Positions 17,401 to 21,777 of a stretch of 27,547 bases of DNA are shown in pieces. The notes below the pieces were generated by a model that did not search any database, was not told the DNA's origin, and saw only the letters and a list, made by a program, of their open reading frames with translations. The DNA comes from a virus. Each line of letters starts with the position of its first letter. The first letter of the stretch is position 1. Made by a program: the position numbers and the translations under genes. Location of the stretch: positions 1-27,547 of IMG/VR virus record IMGVR_UViG_3300020445_000054; one strand, given 5' to 3'.

Positions 17401-20165
17401 AAATAACTGCTGGATATACTTTAGATACTGCAGAAAATGCTATCTATGACCCTGTTGCTGGTATTATGACAGTAACATCTACTGGTCATGGAATGATGAA
17501 TGGCGATTATGTTCTCTTTGAGAATAATTCAATCGCTCTTAAGTGTTCACAAGATAACTATACTACTGTTCACACATATCCTAGACTTACTGATCCAATT
17601 AGCGGTGATTGGGTATCAGTTGCAAGTACTACTGTTAATACATTTGCTGTAGATGTTGGTAAGACCAATACAGGTGATCAATACACTCATCAGTTTGCTG
17701 GTGCAGTAGCAAATGGTATTAGAAAACAAAATGGAACGGTAACTTTCCAAGCAGGTATTTCAACTGACACTACTGAGCATCGTTATGATATTATGGGTGG
17801 CCACCAAGCATCAAATGCAATTATTAGTGGTGGAAATTATGCACATACTTTTGTTAGTGCAGCAAGTGGTGCTGTTAAAACTGGTGGTGGATTTAATCAC
17901 AGATTAGTAAGTGCTGCTTCTAGTACTCTTTATATTGATGCTTGGACTGGTGCTGCTTTAACTGTATCAAATGCAGTATATAATCCTGAAACGGGAATCG
18001 TAAGATTTACTGCTAAGGATCATGGGTTAGTTTCTCCAGAGAATTTCAAATTTGAAGGTATTGGTGTTACATGCACATATGGATCTAAGACATATCCAAG
18101 TGGAGTTCAAGGTTATCATTATACAGTTAGATCAGTAGGAAATACTACATCATTTACCACATTCGTTGGATTCTCTACTGTACAGCATGATTATACTGGT
18201 GGTGGATCAGTACAGGTTGGAGTTACTAGTAACAAATTCCCAAGTTTTGACGAAGCATATCCTGTTGCAGGAATTGTTTCTGATAGATCATTTAAGGTGA
18301 ATGTTGGACCTAACACTATTACACATTCTTATGTTGGTGGTGGTCAAGTTGCTCAATGGCATCCACTTACATATGGTTCTGGGTATCAAACTGGACTAGG
18401 AACTATTGGTATTGCAGTATCTTCCCCAACTGGAGGAGTAGGTGCTCAAATTAATGCAGTTGTTGGTGCTGGTGGATCTTTAATATTCAGCATTGGTGCT
18501 GGTGGAACTGGATATACTGGTGAATATGATTGTGTTCATGCTCCAGAACCAAATGGTGAGAATATGCCTATCCGTGGTTTATACAGGATAGGTGGTGGAA
18601 CAGAAACTGGTGTGGGTTGTTCTATTAGTGTTCAAATTGCAGGTGTTTCTACTTCTACTGGTATTGGATCAACTCTAGCAGAAGTAACCGAATGGGAATT
18701 CACTAAGAAAGGTTATGGATTTAAGCGTGGTGATAAATTTACTGTTGCTGGTCTATCAACAGATCCTAATGCGGGTGATAATTATAAGGACTTTGAAATT
18801 GAAGTTATAGAAGTATTCACAGATCAAGTTGCTTCTTGGCAGTTTGGTAATATTGATTATCTTGATAATATTAAACCAAATCAAGATGGAAATCAAAAGA
18901 GATTCCCACTATACTACCAGTCACAACTAGTAAGTTTTGAGATTGATAGAAATGATCAAGATTCAAGAGAAATAGATCTATCAACCGTTCTATTAGTATT
19001 CATCAACGGAGTAGTCCAAGAACCAAATATAAATTATATCTTTACTGGCGGTTCTGTTATAGAATTCTCTAGTGCTCCAACTGTAAATGATAATGTTGTT
19101 ATTTTCTTCTACAGAGGAACAATAGGACAAGATAGTTACATTTACGACATTAATGAGTCTATCAAGGTTGGTGATACTTTAAGATTAGATAAGAGTGCTG
19201 AAATGCAACTTAATAAGGTTGTTAAGGATCAGTCAAACTTTGCTCAGATCGAGGATAGAATTATTAAGAGGATTGATAGTGCTGCTACTGTCGAAACCCC
19301 ATTCTATCAAGGTCCAGGTATTAGTAATGATAACTACAAACCACTTACTTGGACTAAGCAGAAGAAGGATCTATTTGTTGATGGTTCCTTAGTTTCTAAG
19401 GCAAGAGATTCATTTGAAGCTCAAATTAACCCATTGGGTCATATTATTGGTGTTCTTACAACAACTGATAACTATGTCTTTGTTGACACTGTTGGTAACT
19501 TTAGAGATACTGATAATCAATTAACAGAATCATTTGGATTACTTGCTATTGCTCCTGTTGGATTTGGTACAACAGCAGCTCCTGGAGTCAATTATGAGAA
19601 TATATCTGGTGTTGAACCATTAGTTGCTGATGTTCAAGGATACATAGGTGTGGTTACTGGTATAGGAACCACGGCTGGTATAGGAACAGATCTAGCAATT
19701 GAACTTCTAATTGATAACCAAGATTATGTTAATAGTGGAGGAGACGCTACTGGATTGTCAACCAACTATCCATTCAGATTATATGGAACAGGCATCAATA
19801 CAGTAGGAACTGCTATAACAAGTATTGATTCTCATGATACTGATATAGTTTCTATCAGTACACATTATGGAGATAATATTTACTACGCAAGTGCAATTAG
19901 TTTCCGTAATAATGGTCGTCAGGGTATTATTACAGCTAACATAGCATCGTATACAGATACGAGTGATATGGTTGGTATAGGATCTACTGCATTCGCTTAC
20001 GCTCACTTCACTTGGGGAAGATTTGGAAATGTCAGCAGAGCAGCTGCTCCAATCGCTCTTGATGTTAAGGGACTGTCTTATGACAACGAACTTAGCAACT
20101 TCCCTCTAGTTTTACGAAGGGGTGTAGGGCATAGAGGAACAGGAGCTCTGCCCAAACTTCTATAA
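4542..20165 (+). CDS. 7: Giant gp7-like baseplate wedge protein with adhesin-like insertions
   Basis: The single uninterrupted frame encodes 5207 residues, about five times T4 gp7 (about 1030), in the gp7 position between gp6 and gp8. Gp7-like signs are LFSKFLEQYY (residues 33-42), a KGTRASFKILFKALFG segment near 205-221 followed by KLVGQTLFQ, and NDIVHPAGF ending about 2452. From memory these resemble a KGIEASYKFLFKVLY segment and an HPVGF segment of T4 gp7. Between and after them lie inserted modules: HGL/GD repeats (about 390-1890), GGxGY repeats, a YHYH-like domain (1268-1380), two INGV/LNGL-Q-P segments (about 3070 and 4825), a NQNQLPRGG segment near 3315, and a C-x2-D-x7-YPR array (about 3470-4377). 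The C terminus RRGVGHRGTGALPKLL is of a type common in cyanophage wedge proteins. Probably a wedge backbone plus an outward-reaching, possibly receptor-binding, extension. No signal peptide or membrane segment. Confidence 0.85.
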   Translation: MIETYSPLSPRVKTYQVVSELIPEFAKSENPLFSKFLEQYYISQDFQGGPADIAENIDAYIKVDNLTTDVIRGTTTLIGDILSTDTTITVDSTDGYPQKHGLFKIDNEICGYTGITTNSFTGVWRGFSGISTFTKQNDPSALNWEQTVAESHTTGASVVNLSSLFLKEFYKNLKAMYTPGLEGVTLSPQLDVNNFIKEARSLYEAKGTRASFKILFKALFGVDPKINDLEKYLIKPSFANYLRRRTVSVQLISGDPSKLVGQTLFQDNDPTNPQFNEASGPISEVSNIRDDYYKLSLFTGFEERGLTDGTFIVPGRSNNIGKIGIGASVITVDSTIGFSSIGNIKVGEIGTSFYQTFTYGSKSINQFFDVTPSVSIEIPSNSTVSTFNVVHGFEDGDSNKKVEMRLTGVLADFVTSRSLRNLKSTSDIKVKNLGRYISNPNINKTYDEVFFNSWIYNTSSRYQIENWGGSNFTLVGNIEKSSLKTGDRIEILRRNSEVVAAPSLIVASVNASAKSISLDGTIPALDTSLDYDIRRLQDKVKSSIVPVKGGQEQLLTDINNAYIVDESKSESGKREAYVASSSLPSYTIKADRIHAVLNNPSLGGGNWAGYNSVENKYSIISFATDVPFETGDEVIYAPDPGTEVIGGLSSPSYFVEVLGSPNQIKLYASRSFIKANLPTYFTAPSSSTGRHDFILATQGTRNIFPARPIKRFILEQQLKSGKEGQTTSEVTVDGNTAMLINGIEVLNYKGADQIFYGPVDNLNVINSGILYDVQAAPNITITDAAVSVANTAGAVPVLSGIVSSIVIDPSDYDLDKVISVEIYGGNGSGAVGRALIEERFRQVYFNGISTNLGGDVSATYNTFNLDKDHNFLTGDRIVYNNNGGSNIGIATTGSSSDSLTLFSGQDYYINVWNSKVFSLHNKKSDAVIGINTILIDENAAQSNAGLHIFRTFDKNRTISRVAVEEIGSNYSNRNLFVKSVGINTFNDSIEFINHGLTDGDVLEYDNNVNPIITGLSTTKQYQVLKIDKDKFRLAEAGNKGDREPTETNYINRQNIFLDSTGIGTGYHHFKYPPIVCKVKVLTKDQQERELTATPVVRGNIKEILMYEQGANYGSTILNFPNPPIINIPFGRLGQIGLIISNGTITDAYVANGGSGYVGPPDLNVVSAATTSTGAILRSIVNDAGKITDVKVISGGVGYADTNTSVNVVPVGSEFRAEASVRPLTVNKAYRLDQSEMDYLQPIGEGLAVNVVGYGNSVRSFFGDDGSGHSPIIGWAYDGNPVYGPYGLVDTNNIQSNVKKVESSYEISATSVENRPPSSQFPYGYFIDDYVYTGNGDLDEHNGRYTKTPDFPQGVYGYFATVDLLNDPQFPFFIGNTYRSRAIEENTVKGQLIDQTNFDFAGSSLVRNTQPYGLFGDGVSYDYVFQPYNTNNQVSNPSNLLEGSIESINILTGGSGYSIGDKLIFDETGTNGVGVDAEVQQLYGEPIDNITSSVTTLSDLPIKHTRQGVVFKSSPYHEFTGSDTVRITGISTYIKGLDGFHKIAVASYGSSLRDNGYTGIITDLKVEFVPPNIAVGDSIGIGTETARILSFYPNEKIVRIERYAGFTTAATGAAVTFFTSEFTVPIEVDPFESKFQNLIYFNPKESVGVGTTVGISTSVNVSLNGVTKERSILAQSIHLPNHGLLDNDKVTFDKRGNTDLFVTDSISPYTAPSALSGDYYVINKTADTIGLKTNTSGPNLFFTTTGADKANYSFVSNYRQENATVRRSQVTVQTTKNHGLEENDRFNLIVNTGLTTGIGTSTRATVKLIDGYTIINPLEIPTSGVNSTTSIITIEDHALETGFKVLLYGAGGDSSKLPGGLEQRPYFVYKIDDDTFQLCNTDKQLKTNPPEIVGFNSTGFSGQTINPINPPVSVFRNNNIIFDLNDTSLSGANLKFFYDKNTFNEYVGTGLTSNLEVVGFGTVGVGTTNPADMAYKQINYSENLKNTLYYAIEKGGYITTSETDVLYGNQIKYTNSGYNGKQYIATGVAGTSFTANIVAEPEKSRYTQSDCEDLYYTHIGVAATGGVSKIKINNAGFGYKKLPAVTSIGSSGISAELELFGNNVNLLEDVSVPTDVYGYPADNTLKPDAFLPRILQIKNASKVLSASVTFGGKSYLNAPSLAVYDKTTGEIVNNGLLTAELSDSAVNRVNVVVEPRGLTGNDYGIAPLRNSNGISVIEAFSDVGILTCKITTPILGYDTEPFSVGDIVYLEGIEFTAGTGDGFNSGDYKFVDFEIADYNSATNPRQVTFAYTGLSTNPGIGATVVPGFGQIVKSGDLARFSALKSFSEFRINEPLRRNSDLYTDLVMTDLDTNTGIMVVSGSLNLEIDDQLTGTNSGDVCEVQAITEFDGYFDISSTIDTNVGWSDNIGLIGDNNQFLPDNDYYQNMSYAIESEKTYADLITYVNDIVHPAGFKNFANTQILTKGDAGESFIPAADAGGLVLDFVSDPLRIDAIYNYDISRDANSANNLSKFLELQQTRLADFILCKTNRVLLHDDISPQFISNESNDLSDSRVIAATLAGRYFSRYLVQTIHDAQDPLKNHYQMNELILITSGGDTYLVQKSALNNTNQVGLATGYGEFFAQYNVNNGQTQVRIKPYEPFDTNYDIKAMQQGFADATGTGQTSLGNAELRSVNISVGTATTTQIVGFNTANLAGSHGHIAVINKSENKVDYHELILQHDGTDTYMTEVASFNNRQSLGGISSPQFMGTFTSEIDSGVVKLNYIHSESQSIDLRCKFMSFNPVGYGTTAVKYFNIPFTPEGSERSGRIIVGSSATTGIATICGITSFTDLSFKSSVSVSYGNTQTFHQIYVLSDPHKVDTFLSQGPIAAVGTTTGVGSFGAEFSGNSVNLEFYPDAGVTGIVSIFSYNEVIYKQNDPNGLLVGIGSFDYGQVFENVTQNTYLGINNRNIRKFGLKYQNTPIYQRAFNPENANEVDKGTGLITLKHFFSNTEKVSYLPDSNIVGLAASSLEYSTGYGSTVLPSTCYIVKSNNNQFYISTSITDARVGKAVTFASGAGQGNLHKFTMDKRDSKSIIALNGLVQKPLSHTSITYDLDVAVNGFVTCFALSGLSTITSGDLLKIDDEYSIVQTVGFGSTTTGPITGIGTWSLVEVERGTVGSSATVHSAGSTARIYRGAFNIVDSDIYFTNAPLGGDLGMIDPGNLPYPRASFGGRTYLRQDYATNQIFDDNSDGFDGLENIFPLTSTGVAVTGIGSTGGNGVLFINSMFQAPFGENNEGVANFKIIEQSLGGIASVNYTGITSFGYTDLIIDVDDVNQNQLPRGGIIVSVASTPGQGYAPFKGAKIHVTTGTAGAITGITGISTTDDFINVESAIYDTRTGFVTVSTAQNHRLGVEDFAKLVGLEFTCNGYQHTYISDAGADSALEVGGNYPHQWVTSSSNSIEFGGSYAHQWVSANSNAVNVQTGSQSGTQKSPSSGTYDPATGVLALTFGGNHNMSTSDTITLDNNSLFFKCARDNYATTHSYPRSGSDYISGITTAVTVTSTTSFTINVGTTPLQYFTPTAGDYNGATGNLTLTIGSAGVAAAVANNLKVGIITSSLTFRCARDGYATDHVYPRTTDPINNTVVTIGSTTTDTITLPVGISTNVRYGVYSAEYSGATGIIRISTGSSASQDANQPFAVGDLVGIGTDTLKFTCAKDNHATIHTYPRSSDPAHNVMLSIASTSQTEFTVDVGKSGLGYGSTIGITSFVYDHISGIATVLTVTPHGFSDPSMVGITTGGLTFTCEMDGYRTNHTYPRATDPVNNKFLEIRNVTRDEFDVNVGISTQVTYTPTNAVYDPIAGIMTMTVGSHNIMSGTNIKIDQESLNFKCAMDGLSTTKSYPRTTDPYFDRSISVASTTATGIAITVGTAPTVNYSITTATYNPSTGIVTATIGQHPLKDGTSIKLKEGSLIFRCATDGYASTSTYPRSTIDTQTINGATYDANVGIMTITVIPGGRLIHDGDFVRFDNDSIRFTCDMDGGTSTKSYPRSTDPYSGKWMPITGIGTTSFAVQVGKSPIQPFGITSAIYDPTAGIVTVTIPDHTLMTGTSIRLSPESFAFRCGLDTYQSIHRYPRATDTVGYNTAVSIASTTASTISFQILPSQPSSNVSTHHHVPNDKLTPIGATYDPVVGIMTVTANSHGLSNGDYVKFDDGSVSFTCTRDNNKSVHAYPRTKDPYHNNWIKVSNVTTNTFRVNGMRSYDNATHTFVSGVSDSITRSVIVSGGAYNHTFASAGVGSMDQKRDRTYDQPVKITAGYTLDTAENAIYDPVAGIMTVTSTGHGMMNGDYVLFENNSIALKCSQDNYTTVHTYPRLTDPISGDWVSVASTTVNTFAVDVGKTNTGDQYTHQFAGAVANGIRKQNGTVTFQAGISTDTTEHRYDIMGGHQASNAIISGGNYAHTFVSAASGAVKTGGGFNHRLVSAASSTLYIDAWTGAALTVSNAVYNPETGIVRFTAKDHGLVSPENFKFEGIGVTCTYGSKTYPSGVQGYHYTVRSVGNTTSFTTFVGFSTVQHDYTGGGSVQVGVTSNKFPSFDEAYPVAGIVSDRSFKVNVGPNTITHSYVGGGQVAQWHPLTYGSGYQTGLGTIGIAVSSPTGGVGAQINAVVGAGGSLIFSIGAGGTGYTGEYDCVHAPEPNGENMPIRGLYRIGGGTETGVGCSISVQIAGVSTSTGIGSTLAEVTEWEFTKKGYGFKRGDKFTVAGLSTDPNAGDNYKDFEIEVIEVFTDQVASWQFGNIDYLDNIKPNQDGNQKRFPLYYQSQLVSFEIDRNDQDSREIDLSTVLLVFINGVVQEPNINYIFTGGSVIEFSSAPTVNDNVVIFFYRGTIGQDSYIYDINESIKVGDTLRLDKSAEMQLNKVVKDQSNFAQIEDRIIKRIDSAATVETPFYQGPGISNDNYKPLTWTKQKKDLFVDGSLVSKARDSFEAQINPLGHIIGVLTTTDNYVFVDTVGNFRDTDNQLTESFGLLAIAPVGFGTTAAPGVNYENISGVEPLVADVQGYIGVVTGIGTTAGIGTDLAIELLIDNQDYVNSGGDATGLSTNYPFRLYGTGINTVGTAITSIDSHDTDIVSISTHYGDNIYYASAISFRNNGRQGIITANIASYTDTSDMVGIGSTAFAYAHFTWGRFGNVSRAAAPIALDVKGLSYDNELSNFPLVLRRGVGHRGTGALPKLL
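7860..8160 (+). repeat. GGxGY-type beta repeats in the giant protein
   Basis: Three successive units carry GANYGS (about 7867), NGGSGYVGPPDL (about 7993) and SGGVGYADTNTSV (about 8118), each followed by a short beta strand. Related units recur in the same protein near 8892 (TGGSGYSIGD), 10758 (NAGFGYKKLP) and 18498 (GAGGTGYTGE). They also occur twice in gp8 and at the visible end of the last gene. Confidence 0.6.
8343..8680 (+). other. YHYH-like domain inside the giant protein
   Basis: Residues 1268-1380 contain HSPIIGWAYDGNPVYGPYG, then LDEHNGRYTKTPDFPQG, then VYGYFATVD and FPFFIG. These match in order the YHYH-protein family pattern (GHSPI-G-A-DG-PIYGP, LDE-NGR, YHYH, YPYFIG). The family's eponymous YHYH reads YGYF here, so both His of that tetrad are absent. 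The family function is not well established; here it would sit as a projecting module of the baseplate protein. Confidence 0.75.
11814..12990 (+). other. Second gp7-like and jelly-roll-like module of the giant protein
   Basis: Residues about 2425-2816. A helix (ESEKTYADLITYVNDIVHP) runs into HPAGF (H2448), resembling the HPVGF region of T4 gp7. This is followed by LSKFLELQQTRLADF, NRVLLHDDISPQF and a long beta-rich stretch ending in FTPEGSERSGRIIV. If the gp7 comparison holds, the ancestral chain has been interrupted by roughly 2200 residues between the KGTRASFK segment and this one. Confidence 0.5.
14751..18110 (+). repeat. Tandem C-x2-D-x7-Y-P-R repeat array in the giant protein
   Basis: Ten copies share F/L-x-C-x2-D-[GN/T]-x2-[ST]-x-[HKS]-x-Y-P-R, with Cys and Tyr always 11 residues apart. 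The Tyr codons are at 15102, 15372, 15648, 15915, 16170, 16425, 16608, 16863, 17157 and 17577, giving periods of 90, 92, 89, 85, 85, 61, 85, 98 and 140 residues. Between them lie an IASTT/VNVG strand pair and a YDP-x-[TA]-GIMTVT strand pair. Degenerate copies flank the array (FTCNGYQHTY at 14745, VTCTYGSKTYPSG at 18069). Each full copy has one Cys and no partner Cys. I do not recognise the family beyond similar units in cyanophage structural proteins. Confidence 0.85.
14811..17931 (+). repeat. GGxYxH-FVSA short repeats bordering the YPR array
   Basis: A short unit of about 18-22 residues, GG-x-Y-x-H-[TQ]-[FW]-[VA]-[ST]-[AS], recurs on both sides of and within the YPR array. Copies are GGNYPHQWVTSS (14811) and GGSYAHQWVSAN (14865) before it; GGAYNHTFASAG (about 17317) in the expanded gap between copies 9 and 10; and QYTHQFAGAV (about 17680), GGNYAHTFVSAA (about 17829) and GGGFNHRLVSAA (about 17884) after it. 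Each has a conserved His. It looks like a separate module that invaded the array. Confidence 0.65.
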
Positions 20166-20168
20166 ATA
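20161..20168 (+). promoter_or_regulatory. T4-type late promoter overlapping the giant gene's stop
   Basis: A perfect TATAAATA octamer contains the giant gene's TAA stop (20163-20165). The gp8 ATG lies 33 bases after the box. This gives gp8 and the following structural gene their own late transcription start, independent of readthrough across 15.6 kb of the giant gene. Same octamer as before gp25 at 2186. Confidence 0.75.
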
Positions 20169-20201
20169 CAAAAAAGTTAGACCTTTAGTTCTACAGATGT
20201 A

Positions 20202-21773
20202 ATGGCTGCAATTATCACAGACCAGTTTAGGATCATTAATGCTAATAATTTCGTTGATTCGGTGATTAGCGGAAATAATTCCTATTATACTTTTTTAGGT
20301 CTGGCCAATCCAACAGAAACTGGATATGGGCGAACAAGTACTTGGAACAGTACTACGGTTCAGCCACCATCCCCCACAGATAGTATTAGTTACATAAATC
20401 ATGTATACGATACTATGTTGTTTGGAAGAAAGGTTCTTCCTGGAGATGTTCGTAGATTAGTCCGAAAGGTTCAATGGACAAAAGGTACATCATATGATAT
20501 GTACCGTCATGATTATGATGTGAACAATAGGTCACTAGTTTCTAACTCTAGTAGACTGTATTCTGCAAACTATTATGTAATCAATAAAGACTTTAGGGTT
20601 TATATTTGTATTGATAATGGATCTGCAGGTATTACATCTACTGCAGGTGCATCTCTTGACGAACCTACCTTTACTGATCTTGAACCATCTGCTGCTGGTG
20701 TCAGTGGTGATGGTTATTTGTGGAAGTATCTATTTACAGTTCCTCCTGCTGATATTGTAAAATTCGACTCTACTGAGTATGTTGCTGTTCCTAACGAATG
20801 GACATCAAGTGTCGAGAATGAGATTAAAGTTGTTAGGGACAATGGTGATTCAACGGTAAATAATAACCAAATTAAGGTTGTTTCTATCGATGGTCAAGGT
20901 GAAGGTTATTCATTCCTTGCAAGTCCTATTGAAGTTGATATATTGGGTGATGGAACTGGGGGTAAAGTCCGAGTTCAGACCAATACAAATGGTCAATTAA
21001 CTTATGCAAAAGTGACTGCAGGAGGGCAAGGTTACAGTTATGGAAGGGTTGATCTTTCTTCTATCAATGGTAGTGCTACAAAGTTTGCTAAGCTCACTCC
21101 CATAATTCCTCCATCTAGAGGACATGGATATGATCTTTATAAAGAACTAGGAACTGATAAAGTTCTGATATATACTAGATTTGATAGTTCTACATACGAT
21201 TTCATTTCTGACACAACATTCTCTCAAGTTGGAGTTGTTAAAAATCCTGTTGCTGCTGGTGCTGGATCTACTGCTGTTCTTAATACATCAGAATATTCTG
21301 CTGCTAGTGCGTTGAAGTTTACTGGTGATCTCACACAGACTCTTGCAGTTGGTTCTGAGATTACACAAAACAGACCTGGATTTGGAACTGCAAGAGGTTA
21401 TGTTGCTTCTTATGATGTTACTACAAGAATAATTAAATATTTCCAAGATAGAAACCTTTATCTTCATCCTACTATATTTGACCAAACTGATAATATTGGT
21501 GTTGGTGGAGATGCAAAAGTTCTCGAATTTAATTCTGCTGGTGATGCTGTCATCTCTAGCGGATTTAGTGTAAACATAGATTCAGGTTTTTCTGGAATCT
21601 CAACAACTACTCCATCTGGTAAAGTTGTGGATCTTGGCGTACAGTTTACAAGTGGTCTTGCTGGACCTGAAATAAATAAAAGAACAGGTGAGATTATTTA
21701 CCTTGATAATAGACCATCTATTACAAGAAATGAACGCCAAAAAGAAGACATCAAAATCGTATTAGAATTCTAA
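20202..21773 (+). CDS. 8: Baseplate wedge subunit gp8, enlarged
   Basis: The 523-residue product matches T4 gp8 (about 334 residues) at several points: ITDQFRIINANNFVDS at the N terminus, PPSPTDS (55-61), KVLPGDV (77-83), GDGYLWKYLFTVPP (169-182), and a C-terminal TGEIIYLDNRPSI followed by EDIKIVLEF (about 495-523). In T4, gp8 forms a dimer that binds gp10 and gp7 in the wedge. About 190 extra residues lie between roughly 200 and 490. This insertion carries two GGxGY-type units (GQGEGYSF near 231 and AGGQGYSYG near 273), the same module type as in the giant protein. The gene has its own late promoter at 20161-20168 and ends four bases before the next start. Confidence 0.93.
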   Translation: MAAIITDQFRIINANNFVDSVISGNNSYYTFLGLANPTETGYGRTSTWNSTTVQPPSPTDSISYINHVYDTMLFGRKVLPGDVRRLVRKVQWTKGTSYDMYRHDYDVNNRSLVSNSSRLYSANYYVINKDFRVYICIDNGSAGITSTAGASLDEPTFTDLEPSAAGVSGDGYLWKYLFTVPPADIVKFDSTEYVAVPNEWTSSVENEIKVVRDNGDSTVNNNQIKVVSIDGQGEGYSFLASPIEVDILGDGTGGKVRVQTNTNGQLTYAKVTAGGQGYSYGRVDLSSINGSATKFAKLTPIIPPSRGHGYDLYKELGTDKVLIYTRFDSSTYDFISDTTFSQVGVVKNPVAAGAGSTAVLNTSEYSAASALKFTGDLTQTLAVGSEITQNRPGFGTARGYVASYDVTTRIIKYFQDRNLYLHPTIFDQTDNIGVGGDAKVLEFNSAGDAVISSGFSVNIDSGFSGISTTTPSGKVVDLGVQFTSGLAGPEINKRTGEIIYLDNRPSITRNERQKEDIKIVLEF

Positions 21774-21777
21774 GAAG

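Noticed and set aside
14751-18110. CRISPR-like or noncoding tandem repeat
   Set aside because: The periodicity is at the protein level (61-140 residues), diverged at the DNA level and inside an open frame; there are no short identical repeats with unique spacers.
4670-20006. Minus-strand and off-frame ORFs inside the giant gene
   Set aside because: They are low-complexity readings (Ser/Asn/Ile/Thr-rich) of the repetitive coding strand, with no promoter or ribosome site pattern.
4542-20165. Intein, frameshift or fused genes as the cause of the giant length
   Set aside because: No intein splice-junction motif (such as a terminal HN before C/S/T) was recognised, the frame is open throughout, and the inserted parts look like structural repeats rather than a nuclease domain.
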